From Prochlorococcus sp. AG-686-J21 (GTDB taxonomy: Bacteria > Cyanobacteriota > Cyanobacteriia > PCC-6307 > Cyanobiaceae), in NCBI GenBank assembly GCA_003210285.1, contig QCVS01000011.1, positions 1 to 53,268 of the forward strand: 53,268 nt of DNA. The letters are read 5' to 3'. The notes under the pieces are model-generated. The model was given only the letters and a program-made list of their open reading frames with translations, was not told the origin of the DNA and did not search any database. Positions 38,821 to 48,505 of the stretch are shown here, in pieces; within the stretch, counting starts at the first letter, position 1, and each line of letters starts with the position of its first letter. Made by a program: the position numbers and the translations under genes.

Positions 38821-38905
38821 TTAAGGGTTAAATTGTTATTAAATTAAAAGATCGCGATGATTGTAACTTTGACTGTTAACTTTATAAATAGTTGATCAAT
38901 TTCAT

Positions 38906-40072
38906 GTGGTTCATGTTGCCTGGTTAGGTAAAAAATCTCCCTTTTGCGGAAATGTAAGTTATGGAAATTTAACTACCGAACAATTAAAAGTGAGAGGCCA
39001 TAAAGTAAGTTTTATACATTTTGATAATCCCTCTAATGCAAAAGAATCTAAACCCTTATTTTTAGCCAATGATCCTGAGGTCAGTCTTCCTTACTTAATT
39101 AAATCACAAGTTTACACGATCCCTTCTCCAAGAGCAGAAAAAGAATTAAGACATTCATTAGAGAGATTAAAGCCAGATATAGTTCATGCAAGTCTAACTT
39201 TATCTCCACTCGACTTTAGATTGCCTGAACTTTGCAAACAAATAAACCTCCCACTTGTAGGAACATTTCATCCTGCATTTGATAAGAATAATAGAAACTT
39301 AACTGCAAGTACTCAACAATTAACTTATCAACTTTATGCGCCCTCTCTCGCTAAATTTCATAAAATAATTATTTTTTCAGAACCTCAAAAAACACTTTTA
39401 GAAAACCTAGGAGTTAGTAAAGAAAAGCAAATAATTATTCCAAATGGAGTTGATGAAAATATTTGGCAACCTATGACAGTTAAAAGTAAAAAATATAATT
39501 TAGTTAAAAGTAAGTTAGGAGAAGGCAGAATTTTTATATATATGGGAAGGATTGCCAACGAAAAAAATATCGAGGCTCTTTTAAAAGCATGGCGTCAAAC
39601 AAAAACTAATAATTGCAAACTAGTAATTGTTGGAGACGGCCCAATGAAGCCTACACTGGAAAATAGTTTTTCTAACCTAGGAAAAGATAAATTAATTTGG
39701 TGGGGATCAGAAACTGATTTAGAAATCAGAGTAGCAATTATGCAAATCGCAGAGGTGTTTTTTTTACCAAGTTTAATAGAGGGACTATCTTTATCACTTT
39801 TAGAAGCAATGTCCACTGGGACGGCGTGTGTAGCAACTGATGCTGGAGCTGATGGTGAAGTTTTAGATAATGGAGCAGGTATCGTGATCTCTACTGATAA
39901 TGTTGTCACTCAATTAAAAACTATAATTCCAATTTTGGTAGATCATCCCTCATTCACAGAGGCTTTGGGTGCAAAGGGACGTGAAAGAGTAATTGAAAGA
40001 TATACAATAAAAAGAAATATTGAAGCTCTAGAAAAACTCTACTTAGACACAATAAAAATATCTAACCCTTAA
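38906..40072 (+). CDS. Glycosyltransferase family 4
   Basis: 388-aa GT-B enzyme: N-terminal acceptor domain with FCGNVSYGNLTTEQL and LVGTFHPAFD, then the donor domain with YMGRIANEKNIEALLKAW, VIVGDGP and the retaining-GT motif EGLSLSLLEAMSTGTACVAT. The N-terminus does not match SqdX, which I considered. The product sugar or lipid is unknown. The start is GTG at 38906 because an in-frame stop lies 21 bp upstream and no ATG is in frame. Convergent with proC, 4-bp overlap. Confidence 0.82.
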   Translation: MVHVAWLGKKSPFCGNVSYGNLTTEQLKVRGHKVSFIHFDNPSNAKESKPLFLANDPEVSLPYLIKSQVYTIPSPRAEKELRHSLERLKPDIVHASLTLSPLDFRLPELCKQINLPLVGTFHPAFDKNNRNLTASTQQLTYQLYAPSLAKFHKIIIFSEPQKTLLENLGVSKEKQIIIPNGVDENIWQPMTVKSKKYNLVKSKLGEGRIFIYMGRIANEKNIEALLKAWRQTKTNNCKLVIVGDGPMKPTLENSFSNLGKDKLIWWGSETDLEIRVAIMQIAEVFFLPSLIEGLSLSLLEAMSTGTACVATDAGADGEVLDNGAGIVISTDNVVTQLKTIIPILVDHPSFTEALGAKGRERVIERYTIKRNIEALEKLYLDTIKISNP

Positions 40073-40875
40073 CGAAATTCCTTACTACGATTACTTGCAG
40101 AAACTACTGCTTCAATTAAAGCTGACCTTAAACCCCTATTTTCTAAAACCCTTAGTGCTGAAATCGTGGTACCCCCAGGGGAAGTTACCATATTCTTTAG
40201 CTCAGCAGTTGTTAAATTAGTTTCTCTTATTAAATTAACAGTCCCTAATAACATCTCCATAACAAGTTCTTCAGAAAGTTTTTTTTGTAATCCGCCGCTT
40301 AAACCTCCGTCACTTAAAGCTTCAATAATTAAGGCAATTATAGCTGGTCCCGAAGATGTTAATGCTAAAAATATATCGAGTAAATCTTCGGGAAATTCAT
40401 AAATTTTACTAGAGTTTTCAAACAATCTTCTTATTAATTTCTTCTGATCTTCCGTTATTTCATCCCCCCATGAAATTCCAGTTAAACCTTTACCAATTGT
40501 TATTGGAATATTAGTCACAACCCTAATGCATTTATGATTGGGGAATCTTTTGATAAGTTTTTCTAAAGAAACACCAGCTAAAATAGAAACCAATAAATTA
40601 TCATTATTATTATCTAATTCAATTATATTTTTAAGTTGCTGAGGCTTTACAGAGAGAAGTTTAACTTTGCAATCCCATATAATTTCTGAACCTTTAGAGT
40701 TTGACTGAAAAATATTAATATCATATTTATAGCTTTTTCTAATATTTTCTAAACTTTTTTTTGTATTTACTAAACAATAAACATCCTTAGGATTTAGTAA
40801 ATTTTTATCGAATAGAGGAGTTATTATAGCTTTTGCAATATTTCCAAAACCAATGACTGCAATTTTACTAATCAC
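40069..40875 (-). CDS. proC: Pyrroline-5-carboxylate reductase
   Basis: Last step of proline synthesis, NAD(P)H-dependent. 268 aa with the N-terminal dinucleotide loop IGFGNIAKAI (8-17) and the C-terminal family signature from GLSGGLQKKL to MVTSPGGTTISALRVL. Last gene of the conserved pipX-pipY-sepF-proC cyanobacterial cluster; 7 bp after sepF. Confidence 0.93.
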   Translation of the reverse strand: MISKIAVIGFGNIAKAIITPLFDKNLLNPKDVYCLVNTKKSLENIRKSYKYDINIFQSNSKGSEIIWDCKVKLLSVKPQQLKNIIELDNNNDNLLVSILAGVSLEKLIKRFPNHKCIRVVTNIPITIGKGLTGISWGDEITEDQKKLIRRLFENSSKIYEFPEDLLDIFLALTSSGPAIIALIIEALSDGGLSGGLQKKLSEELVMEMLLGTVNLIRETNLTTAELKNMVTSPGGTTISALRVLENRGLRSALIEAVVSASNRSKEFR

Positions 40876-40882
40876 AGATCAA

Positions 40883-41455
40883 TTAAGAGTAAGCAGATAA
40901 TTTAGATTCTCCCCAAGCTGGTTCTGGAGTTGTATTAGTATCAAAATTATATTGAGACGTCTTTTTGCTTGAAACATTTGAGGGAGAAGCCTCCTCTGGG
41001 AAAGAACTAGTTACGTTTACACAACTAGGAGCAAAAAGGAAAATACTTTCCCCAACTCTTTCTTGATGGCCATCTATTGCATATGTACCTCCTGCAACAA
41101 AATCAACAGCTCTTTGTGCTTGATCAGGATCCATCATAGTCAAATTTAGGATTACAGTCTTTCTCTCTCTTAATGCCTGTATTGCTTGAGGCATTTCATC
41201 AAAACTTCTTGGCTCCATCAAGCTTACTTCAGAAGATGAATTGGAGATACCAGGCATTCCAACCACATTTGATGATCTATTATTCATAAATTGAAATGGA
41301 TTTGAATTTGAAAGAGCATTCGAGTTTTTTTGATTTTGTTTAAAATCATTAACACCATTAAATTCATCCTCTGATGCATAATCCAACTCATCAAAATCAT
41401 CATCCAGATAATCATCACCTGCAACAACTGCTTTTAATCGAGAAATAAGCGACAC
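40883..41455 (-). CDS. sepF: Cell division protein SepF
   Basis: FtsZ-binding Z-ring component (DUF552), known as Cdv2 in cyanobacteria. 190 aa: N-terminal amphipathic helix ([12 protein letters not shown]), an acidic and Asn-rich linker, and the DUF552 domain (about 80-160) with [20 protein letters not shown] and the glycine-rich dimer face [10 protein letters not shown]. Typical length. Upstream spacer of 158 bp separates it from pipY. Confidence 0.93.
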   Translation of the reverse strand: MSLISRLKAVVAGDDYLDDDFDELDYASEDEFNGVNDFKQNQKNSNALSNSNPFQFMNNRSSNVVGMPGISNSSSEVSLMEPRSFDEMPQAIQALRERKTVILNLTMMDPDQAQRAVDFVAGGTYAIDGHQERVGESIFLFAPSCVNVTSSFPEEASPSNVSSKKTSQYNFDTNTTPEPAWGESKLSAYS

Positions 41456-41613
41456 CTTTTAAATCCTCTTGAAATTGATAACAAAGGCCAAAAAACCTTT
41501 AGTAAGGTATCCATCTTTTATGAATGAATAAACTACCTATACTTAAATAACGTTACTTATAGTTTACTGCAAGTTTAAAAACAAGATTTTTATAAAATAT
41601 AATTAATTAACGA

Positions 41614-42252
41614 CTAATATGTTCTATTCCCAAAGATTATTGATCCTAACCTTAACCAAGTAGAGCCTGCTTCAACAGCTTCCTCCCAGTCTCCTGACAT
41701 TCCCATTGAACAATCCTGAAGTTTGAGTGAATCTGCAAGGTATCGACATTTTTTAAATAGTTTAATATTCTCTATTGAACTTAAACCTTTTGGATTAATA
41801 GTCATTAGGCCTTTAATTTTGATACTTTTAAATTCCTTAATCTGGTCCCATTTTTCTAACAATCCTTCGGGATTAAAACCTCCTTTATTTGGATCATCAC
41901 TTAATTTGACTTGCAACATTACCATTGGATTTCTCTTCTCTTCAAATGAAACATTAGAAATCTTTAATAATTTTTCAAATGAGTCAACCGAATGAATATA
42001 TTCAAAATTTTGAACTATTTTTCTTATTTTATTAGTCTGTACTCTTCCAATGAAATGCCATTTTATATTTTTAAAATCATCTAATAAGAGTTTCTTCTCA
42101 ATAGCTTCTTGAAACCTACTTTCCCCAAAATCGTTTTGTCCTAGATTATTTATAATTTTAATTTCTTTACTACTAAACCCCTTACTAACAGCAAGTAAAT
42201 TTACATTAAGAGGTAATTGTTTTTTAATTTGTAAGTAATTTGAAATTTCCAA
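41614..42252 (-). CDS. pipY: PLP homeostasis protein (YggS/PipY)
   Basis: COG0325 protein, a monomeric alanine-racemase-fold PLP carrier. The PLP lysine is Lys24 in NLLAVSKGFS; the phosphate region ends MGMSGDWEEAVEAGSTWLRLG. 212 aa. It follows pipX with 3 bp between, the arrangement for which the cyanobacterial name PipY was coined; it keeps free PLP low and amino-acid pools balanced. Confidence 0.92.
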   Translation of the reverse strand: MEISNYLQIKKQLPLNVNLLAVSKGFSSKEIKIINNLGQNDFGESRFQEAIEKKLLLDDFKNIKWHFIGRVQTNKIRKIVQNFEYIHSVDSFEKLLKISNVSFEEKRNPMVMLQVKLSDDPNKGGFNPEGLLEKWDQIKEFKSIKIKGLMTINPKGLSSIENIKLFKKCRYLADSLKLQDCSMGMSGDWEEAVEAGSTWLRLGSIIFGNRTY

Positions 42253-42255
42253 ATT

Positions 42256-42522
42256 TTATAAAAAAGTTTGTCTAAATAAATTCTCCCATTTTGGAAAATC
42301 TTCTGATCCTTGTCTTCTTGCTCTTTGCAAGTTTAATTCAGACTGATTTCGAGCATCTAAATAGGGTATAACTTCAAAAAAAACTTCTCGTTGTTTAACC
42401 TCGACTAAGAAAAACATTTTTTGTGCATACAAAGTCGCATAAATATCCTTTCCCTCAATCCCAAGAGAGACTTGGTACAACATTCCAAATGTTGGATGAT
42501 TTAAATAACGCTCTGAACTCAA
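42256..42522 (-). CDS. pipX: PII-interacting protein X, NtcA co-activator
   Basis: 88-aa Tudor-like protein. PipX swaps between the nitrogen regulator NtcA (activating when 2-oxoglutarate is high) and PII. The family is recognised from YLNHPTFGMLYQV, YATLYAQKMFFLV, and the C-terminal helices ARNQSELNLQRARR. The start is TTG at 42522, which gives the known N-terminus. First gene of the cluster with pipY. Confidence 0.93.
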   Translation of the reverse strand: MSSERYLNHPTFGMLYQVSLGIEGKDIYATLYAQKMFFLVEVKQREVFFEVIPYLDARNQSELNLQRARRQGSEDFPKWENLFRQTFL

Positions 42523-42542
42523 ACTAAAATTTATTTATTTAT

Positions 42543-43457
42543 TTATAATGCACCATACTGTTTTCTAAGAAAAATTGCTATGCATATAAAACATATCGAT
42601 AATGAATTAAAAATAAAAGTTAGAGAGTTTTTTTTATCAAAAGCTCTATATCTTTGGGTTTTTATGGATATTTTCTTTTTAGAAAGTAATGAATCTGCCC
42701 CTTGATCGATTCTTAAGAATATATTCAAAAAAAGTCTTTCAACCATTGTTAATAAAACATTTATAGATTTCTTCAAACCCAAACTTCTAAGATTTATTGA
42801 TCTAACTGATACTGCTTTGATTATATTTTGTAATTCTTCCTGAACTAAAGGAATAAAGCGTAAAGCTAACAGTAATTGAAATAGCCATTTATCAATAGGT
42901 AACCCAACTTTTCCTAAAGGTTTCATAAACCAACTTAAGGCCCAGACAATATCTTCTTGTAATGTTGTTAGGAGCATCAAATTCACACTATGAATAACAG
43001 TAAATATTAAAGTTGAAGTTTTTATTCCTAACTCAAAAGCTTTCCTAGATAAGTTGTGGGGGCCAAAAGTTATAAATCCTATTTTCTTGGATGGAATTTC
43101 TAAAATATTCCAATTTTCCTGACTTTCTAAAATCAAATTCAATTCATTAGGATCTCTTATAGAGCTATCAAGAGATTGAATATCAGAAGATGCTATTAAA
43201 GATAATAATCCAATAAATAATGATAATCCTAAAAGTAAGAGGAGTGATCGCCACCAAACTCTTGGTGGTATCAAACTTATAGAAGTAATAACTAACAAAC
43301 AAATAACTAAACTCAGTCTCCACAATGGGCCTGCCCAAATTGGAGTAATTAGAAAAATCGATACTGCAATTATCTTTAATCTACTATCGATAATTCTTAA
43401 CCAACTACTATTACCATCAACATATTGTCCAATAGGAAATTTAGTAAGAATATTCAT
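42543..43457 (-). CDS. ECF/CbiQ-type transporter transmembrane protein
   Basis: 304-aa membrane protein of the EcfT/CbiQ family, which couples ATPases to vitamin or metal S-components. Several membrane helices lie in the first 190 residues; the family coupling region is LLALRFIPLVQEELQNIIKA. No ECF ATPases or S-component genes adjoin, so substrate is unknown. Its ATG overlaps the der stop by one base (TAATG). Confidence 0.82.
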   Translation of the reverse strand: MNILTKFPIGQYVDGNSSWLRIIDSRLKIIAVSIFLITPIWAGPLWRLSLVICLLVITSISLIPPRVWWRSLLLLLGLSLFIGLLSLIASSDIQSLDSSIRDPNELNLILESQENWNILEIPSKKIGFITFGPHNLSRKAFELGIKTSTLIFTVIHSVNLMLLTTLQEDIVWALSWFMKPLGKVGLPIDKWLFQLLLALRFIPLVQEELQNIIKAVSVRSINLRSLGLKKSINVLLTMVERLFLNIFLRIDQGADSLLSKKKISIKTQRYRAFDKKNSLTFIFNSLSICFICIAIFLRKQYGAL

Positions 43458-44833
43458 TAATCTTTTTGAATAATATTAATATTCTTTTTTGATGTCTCCT
43501 TTTCTAGGTCTCTTTGCTGTTTCCCTCTCCAAAGTAAAATTATTGGAGATCCTTCAAACCCAAGATTTAATCTTATTTGTTTTTCAATATATCTTCTATA
43601 TGTAATTCCAAATAATTTGGGGTCATTTACAAAAAGTGTAAAAGTGGGAGGTTGGTTTTTTACTTGAGTCCCATAGTAAAGTCTTCCCTGTTTTCCGCTT
43701 CTCTTTGTTGGTGGACTTTTCCATCCAAGAGCCTCTTTGAGAACTTCATTAACGACTGAAGTTGTAACTCTCCTTCTATGTTGAGTTACAGCACTAAGAG
43801 CATGCTCAAAAATATTTTCAACTCTTTGACCTGTCAAAGCTGAAATGAAAATCATTTTTGACCAATGTAAAAAATATAATTTTGATCTAAGTTCTTTTTC
43901 TACTTGATAGATTGTGGAATTATTTTTCTCAACAAGATCCCATTTATTCACTACTATCACACATGCTCTACCTTGCTCTTCTATTCGCCCTGCCAATTTC
44001 TGATCTTGATCAGTCACACCATCTATAGCATCTATAACTAAGATGCAAACATCACTTCTATCAATAGATTTAAAAGCTCTATTAATACCAAAAAATTCAG
44101 TCCCATATTTTACATTTTTTTTTCTTCTTATTCCTGCAGTATCGACTATTTTCCATAGATGTGAATCTTTCTTAATAAGAGTATCTATTGAATCAGTTGT
44201 GGTCCCACTTATATCACTAACTATTGCTCTTTTTTCTCCGCAAATTGCATTTAACAAACTAGATTTACCAACATTTGGTCTCCCAATAATTGACATCATT
44301 ATGTTTTCTTCTTTATCTTCAAAATTTAAATCTTCAGGAAATCCTTCAATAACAAGGTCCAACAGATCTCCCGTTCCAGAGCCATGAATAGCAGAGACTG
44401 GATAAGGTTCACCTAAACCCAATTTCCAGAATTCAGAGGCCAAAGAAATACCTAAGGAGGTAGATTCACATTTATTTACTGCAACAATTGTCTTACAAGC
44501 TGAATTCCTCAGCCATTTTGCTATAGATAAATCTCCGTCAGTTACACCTTGATTTCCATCAACTACAAATAAAGCAAGAGATGCCTCTTCTAATGCTAAA
44601 AATACTTGAGTACGAATCTCAGGAAGGAATTCACTATCATCTTCAAAAACTAGTCCTCCGGTATCAACAACTTGAAATTCCCTCCCGCCCCAAGAAGTAT
44701 TTTGATAAGTTCTATCTCTAGTAACTCCAGGTTTGTCAAATACAATTGCATCATTACTTTGGCATAACCTATTAACCAAAGTAGACTTCCCAACATTAGG
44801 TCTTCCGATTATTGCTATTGATGGAAGAGTCAA
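43457..44833 (-). CDS. der: GTPase Der (EngA)
   Basis: Tandem-GTPase ribosome assembly factor for the 50S subunit. First G domain with GRPNVGKS at 10-17, second at 184-191; NKCE and NKWD are the two G4 motifs; the KH-like C-terminal domain begins near 355 and ends with the typical [17 protein letters not shown]-like region. 458 aa. Translationally coupled to the EcfT-like gene. Confidence 0.97.
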   Translation of the reverse strand: MTLPSIAIIGRPNVGKSTLVNRLCQSNDAIVFDKPGVTRDRTYQNTSWGGREFQVVDTGGLVFEDDSEFLPEIRTQVFLALEEASLALFVVDGNQGVTDGDLSIAKWLRNSACKTIVAVNKCESTSLGISLASEFWKLGLGEPYPVSAIHGSGTGDLLDLVIEGFPEDLNFEDKEENIMMSIIGRPNVGKSSLLNAICGEKRAIVSDISGTTTDSIDTLIKKDSHLWKIVDTAGIRRKKNVKYGTEFFGINRAFKSIDRSDVCILVIDAIDGVTDQDQKLAGRIEEQGRACVIVVNKWDLVEKNNSTIYQVEKELRSKLYFLHWSKMIFISALTGQRVENIFEHALSAVTQHRRRVTTSVVNEVLKEALGWKSPPTKRSGKQGRLYYGTQVKNQPPTFTLFVNDPKLFGITYRRYIEKQIRLNLGFEGSPIILLWRGKQQRDLEKETSKKNINIIQKD

Positions 44834-44904
44834 TTATTCCCCACAGAAATTAGATCTATTACAACTATACCCTCAATAAGATCTTTTACTCTATACAAGA
44901 ATAT

Positions 44905-45387
44905 TTATTTTATTTCAGGATCTCCATAATGACCTTCTGTTGGATTAGGAGATGGGGAAGATAATTTAGGTAATTTACAAAAACCATCTAAAGGAGTACT
45001 CAAGTCAATAGACCAATAGATCAACCAATTCACAGCAGTTGCTCTTCTTGTTCTTCTAGGATAGAGTTCGTTAACTTTATAACCTTTAAAATTAAGAATT
45101 TTTTTTAAATTTTGTTTTTGATCTTTCGGTATAGATCGTGTCAAGTGAACTGAAGCTGATCGTTCTGAAATAATTTGAGGAGCTTTTATAAATTTTTCTG
45201 ACCAATATAAGGGAGTTAAAGAACTTGATATCCACTCATCCGAAGAAGGTTGATTAATATAAAAAAGTCTTTCCCATATCAGTTCGCATACAAAAATATC
45301 ACTTACTTTATCTTCAAGTATTAGAAACAATATTTCTCTACTTATCGGCCATTTAAATTCATTCTTTAGAAAATTATCCTTATTCAT
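44905..45387 (-). CDS. DUF1823 family protein
   Basis: 160-aa cyanobacterial/plastid-lineage protein without known function. The pattern VCELIWERLFYI, TPLYWSEKFIKAPQII and LPRRTRRATAVNWLIYW (reading YPRRTRRATAVNWLIYW) is what I associate with DUF1823. No membrane segment. Its ATG overlaps the cobI stop by one base, so it is coupled to it. Confidence 0.72.
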   Translation of the reverse strand: MNKDNFLKNEFKWPISREILFLILEDKVSDIFVCELIWERLFYINQPSSDEWISSSLTPLYWSEKFIKAPQIISERSASVHLTRSIPKDQKQNLKKILNFKGYKVNELYPRRTRRATAVNWLIYWSIDLSTPLDGFCKLPKLSSPSPNPTEGHYGDPEIK

Positions 45388-46142
45388 TAATTAGGTCTTA
45401 TCAAAATCAAAGAGAAATAAGGCATAGCATCCATATTATATTTCGAAGCATATTGGATAATTTGATCAGGCATACCTACATTTAAGGCGATTAAAGCTTT
45501 ATTAATGATTTTCTCTTTTTCTAAAATTTCTTTAACTAAACTCCATCTTTTCCCAACTTTCATTAATGCTAAAACTGTTTTATTTAATTTAGTCTGAATT
45601 ATTAGAGCTGTTAATTCGGATTGGGTAGAAGGACATTCTTTTATTATCAAAGTCTCCCCTTTCTTAACTAAATCAAAATTACTAAACGCTGCGGCTGCTG
45701 AGATAGATGATATCCCTGGGATCGTCCTTGTGATTATTTCAGGATAATTATTATTTATTATTCTTAGAATATTAGAGGAACTTGCATACAGTGAAGGATC
45801 TCCAAGACAAAGTAAAGCAACAGACTCGTTATTTCTAATAGATTTTACAATTATATCCACAGCACTAGACCAGATTTGATCTGGATCAAATTCTTGCCTT
45901 GCCATTGGAAAAATAATGGGTACTTTTTTCTTGAATTTGATATATTTTTTGACTATTTCCGCAGATGAACTCTTTCTATCATCACTTGAAATTGGGAAAA
46001 CTATAAGTTTTGCTTTTTTTATTGCCTGAACTGCAGCAATAGTTATTAAAGAACTATCTCCAGGTCCAACACCAACTACTGTTAATGATGCAAGATCACT
46101 TTTAAAGCTAAACAACTTTTTTAGAGTTTTTTTAATTCCCAT
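45387..46142 (-). CDS. cobI: Precorrin-2 C20-methyltransferase
   Basis: Cobalamin (pseudocobalamin in this group) biosynthesis: SAM-dependent methylation of precorrin-2 at C20. 251 aa, tetrapyrrole methylase fold: TVVGVGPGDSSLITIAAVQA (21-40), SVALLCLGDPSLYASSSNIL, and RTIPGISSISAAAAFS. The GDPSLY motif separates CobI from other family members. 3' neighbour DUF1823, 5' neighbour miaE. Confidence 0.88.
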   Translation of the reverse strand: MGIKKTLKKLFSFKSDLASLTVVGVGPGDSSLITIAAVQAIKKAKLIVFPISSDDRKSSSAEIVKKYIKFKKKVPIIFPMARQEFDPDQIWSSAVDIIVKSIRNNESVALLCLGDPSLYASSSNILRIINNNYPEIITRTIPGISSISAAAAFSNFDLVKKGETLIIKECPSTQSELTALIIQTKLNKTVLALMKVGKRWSLVKEILEKEKIINKALIALNVGMPDQIIQYASKYNMDAMPYFSLILIRPN

Positions 46143-46162
46143 AAATCAATAATAAAATTTAC

Positions 46163-46771
46163 TTAACTATGAATTCTTGGCAAAGCAAAAGTTTGGGATA
46201 AGATTTCCGATTCAATATCAGATAATTCCTCTAATCTTTTGTTAGTTTCATTTTTGGAGAATTTAGTTTGTGCTAGTTTCCAATAAATTCCAAAATGTCT
46301 TGCTTCACTTTCAAGCAAAGACTCATAAAGTATTTTGAAAGATTGGTTCTCAGAATTCAATGCTAGTAAACTTAATCTTTCATGACTTCTTGCTTCAATA
46401 AGTCCTGCTATTAAGAAACTGTCTAACATCCTATAAGGTTCCTCTTTCCTGACACGTTTAGCCAATTCGGCTCCATATGGGGGAGGCTTTAGAGCTTTAA
46501 GCGAATGACCAAGATCCTTTAATAAAAATAGTATTTTTTCAAAATGCTCTAACTCTTCCCTTGCTATAGGGCTCAAAACTTCTGCCAGATCTGGTTCAGA
46601 TGGATATCTAAACATTAACTGAATTGCAACTCCAGCAGCTTTTCTTTCACAATGAGCATGATCAATAAGTATCTCTATTGGATTTGATAAAGCTAGCTCC
46701 AGCCAATTTTCTGAGGATAATGAGGATAAATATTTAATATTAGAAGAGGGCCTTTTAAAATCTACTGGCAT
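46163..46771 (-). CDS. miaE: tRNA-(ms2io6A)-hydroxylase-like diiron protein
   Basis: Ferritin-like diiron oxygenase that hydroxylates the isopentenyl group of modified A37 in tRNA. 202 aa with the metal-ligand motifs HAHCERKAAG (38-47), REELEHFEK (71-79), EARSHERL (126-133) and SEARHFGIY (155-163). It directly adjoins the end of aroQ (no gap), so the two are probably co-transcribed. Confidence 0.9.
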   Translation of the reverse strand: MPVDFKRPSSNIKYLSSLSSENWLELALSNPIEILIDHAHCERKAAGVAIQLMFRYPSEPDLAEVLSPIAREELEHFEKILFLLKDLGHSLKALKPPPYGAELAKRVRKEEPYRMLDSFLIAGLIEARSHERLSLLALNSENQSFKILYESLLESEARHFGIYWKLAQTKFSKNETNKRLEELSDIESEILSQTFALPRIHS

Positions 46772-47212
46772 TTACTTCTTACTACTTAAAAATTCAATTA
46801 TTCCATCAAGAGCAAGAAAATAACTTGTAATTCCAAATCCGCTAATTATTCCTATTGCTTTGTCTGTAAGAAAAGATTCTTTTCGAAATTCTTCCCTACT
46901 AAATATATTTGAGATATGGAGTTCTACAAATGGAATTTTTGACCCAATTAAAGCATCTCTTATAGAAATTGAAGTATGAGTGAAAGCTCCAGCATTTATT
47001 AATATTCCTTGAATACTTTTAACCGAATTTTGAATTTTATCTACTAATTCACCTTCATGGTTACTTTGAAAACATTCAAGATTAATACTTTTTTCTTTAG
47101 CAACTTTGGTTAAATCTTTTTCAATAACATTCAAAGTTTTATTTCCATATATTTCAGGTTCTCTAGTGCCCAACAGATTAAGGTTTGGCCCATTTATCAA
47201 TAAAATATTCAT
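46772..47212 (-). CDS. aroQ: 3-dehydroquinate dehydratase, type II
   Basis: Shikimate pathway enzyme, dodecameric. 146 aa from the ATG at 47212: [20 protein letters not shown] with Tyr22 as the catalytic tyrosine, [16 protein letters not shown], and the [15 protein letters not shown] motif with the catalytic histidine. A longer frame from TTG at 47218 adds two residues; the ATG gives the standard N-terminus. tRNA-Tyr diverges 101 bp away. Confidence 0.93.
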   Translation of the reverse strand: MNILLINGPNLNLLGTREPEIYGNKTLNVIEKDLTKVAKEKSINLECFQSNHEGELVDKIQNSVKSIQGILINAGAFTHTSISIRDALIGSKIPFVELHISNIFSREEFRKESFLTDKAIGIISGFGITSYFLALDGIIEFLSSKK

Positions 47213-47313
47213 CAGCAATTAAGTCTTTTCTTTTAAATGCTATCTAGAAAGAAACAAAAAAACCAAAACATTTTCACACAAAGTGACCATTAACTGATAA
47301 GTTCAAATAGTGG

Positions 47314-47395
47314 GGGTCGGTGCCCGAGTGGTTAAAGGGGGCGGACTGTAAATCCGCTGGCTCTGCCTACGTTGGTTCAAATCCAACCCGGCCCA
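47314..47395 (+). tRNA. tRNA-Tyr (GTA)
   Basis: Complete 82-nt class II cloverleaf. Acceptor GGGTCGG pairs with CCGGCCC, anticodon loop CTGTAAA reads TAC/TAT, an extended variable arm follows, T arm GTTGG-TTCAAAT-CCAAC. CCA is not encoded. Ten bases before tRNA-Thr, so both are probably one transcript. Confidence 0.97.
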
Positions 47396-47405
47396 CTTTT
47401 TTTCA

Positions 47406-47477
<72 letters not shown>

Positions 47478-47505
47478 TAAAAACCCTCTACCGCAAGCAA
47501 CCATT

Positions 47506-47528
47506 AGACGCCAAGAGGCGTCTTTTTT
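47506..47528 (+). terminator. Terminator of the tRNA-Tyr/tRNA-Thr transcript
   Basis: Stem AGACGCC (47506-47512) and GGCGTCT (47517-47523) with a 4-base loop, then five more T. Lies 28 bp after tRNA-Thr, between the tRNA and the island. Confidence 0.88.
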
Positions 47529-47608
47529 AGTTTTCAGTTCTGTTACTTACTGGAATCTGCAAAAAACATTTTTCAGGAGGCTTCAGTATAAGCCAATTTC
47601 AAAAATAT

Positions 47609-47641
47609 AAAAGTTCCCGAAAAGTTCCCGAAAAGTTCCCG
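47609..47641. repeat. Three exact tandem 11-mers (iteron-like)
   Basis: AAAAGTTCCCG is repeated three times without variation at 47609, 47620 and 47631. The array is bordered by GGAGG-CTTCAG on the left (about 47577) and CTGAA-ATAA-CCTCC on the right (about 47660), which can pair. Such arrays can be recombinase or replication-initiator binding sites. Confidence 0.7.
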
Positions 47642-47812
47642 AAAAATGTATTTTTTACGCTGAAATAACCTCCAAAAGTAGTCATAAGGGGGTCATAACC
47701 AATCAGTAAAATGCCCGACGAGGGTAAGCAGCTGGGGATCTTATGACACTTCTACTATCAAAAAAGATATTACTGCTGTAATGGGAGTAACTTTCGCTGT
47801 TAAGTGATTAAT

Positions 47813-47908
47813 TTAGGACTTCTTCTTTTTGCCTTTGAGGATCATCAGTAAAGGTAATCCAATAAGCATTAGACTCCCATCTATTAATAAAAAAATATTG
47901 AGATTCAC
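47813..47908 (-). CDS. Small membrane peptide, 31 aa
   Basis: GTG at 47908 overlaps the TGA of the preceding 69-aa gene (GTGA). The peptide is one hydrophobic segment (NLNIFLLIDGSLMLIGLPLL and on) with a KGKKKKS tail, which by the positive-inside rule would be cytoplasmic. Too short for family assignment; the overlap with the upstream gene is the main support. Confidence 0.45.
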   Translation of the reverse strand: MNLNIFLLIDGSLMLIGLPLLMILKGKKKKS

Positions 47909-48114
47909 TGATCTATTCCTTCGGGGGTATCCCAATTAAGGGGTATCCCTTTTTTTATTGGGTCTTTTTTCATGTCATCCATTTCTTTTCTAATTTTGTT
48001 GTAATAAGCTAACTCGTCAAAATCATCAGAACCAAGACCATAGCCCATGGTCGCAGCAAGATAAATTCTATGCATTCTGTAAGAACTTAACGTCATACTG
48101 AAATCATAAACCAA
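47905..48114 (-). CDS. Hypothetical island protein, 69 aa
   Basis: Begins MVYDFSMTLSSYRMHRIYLA and ends PLNWDTPEGIDQ. The first half may form a helix hairpin; the second half is charged (KIRKEMDDMKKDPIKKG). No known motif. Start ATG at 48114. Middle gene of a minus-strand set with the 60-aa gene 47 bp upstream and the 31-aa peptide overlapping its end. Confidence 0.6.
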   Translation of the reverse strand: MVYDFSMTLSSYRMHRIYLAATMGYGLGSDDFDELAYYNKIRKEMDDMKKDPIKKGIPLNWDTPEGIDQ

Positions 48115-48161
48115 TAATATTCCAACTATTGAATCTTGATGCAGAGCAATATTTAATTATT

Positions 48162-48344
48162 CTATTGGTGAAAATTGTCAGAGGAACCAATGGTTAAATT
48201 CAAAGTTGACATGCTATAGAACTTCTCATGAACTGAATCACTAAATTCATTTTCATTTGAATAATCCAACAGGTCCCGTGGGTCAATATTCTCATCGAAC
48301 CATTCGTCGTATTCAATATAATTAGGATCAGCAAAATAAGTCAT
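48162..48344 (-). CDS. Hypothetical acidic protein, 60 aa
   Basis: Very acidic first half (MTYFADPNYIEYDEWFDENI, then DPRDLLDYSNENEFSD), polar second half. No recognisable family. The ATG at 48344 is the only sensible start. Probably the first gene of the short minus-strand set at the left end of the island. Confidence 0.55.
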   Translation of the reverse strand: MTYFADPNYIEYDEWFDENIDPRDLLDYSNENEFSDSVHEKFYSMSTLNLTIGSSDNFHQ

Positions 48345-48505
48345 ATCAAATTAATAGCTACTAAAAAATATCTAAACGGTACATGTAATACAAAATCAAA
48401 GATTGATTTCTAGAAAGAAACTCTAAAAAATTTAAATTCAGAGACAAATTAAAGGCTTCCTGAATTATTGGTTTTAAATTAATGGTTAGATAATTATTTT
48501 TTTAT

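Noticed and set aside
38906-40072. The glycosyltransferase as SqdX (sulfolipid synthase).
   Set aside because: The SqdX N-terminus and its partner sqdB are not present; only the general family 4 features are visible.
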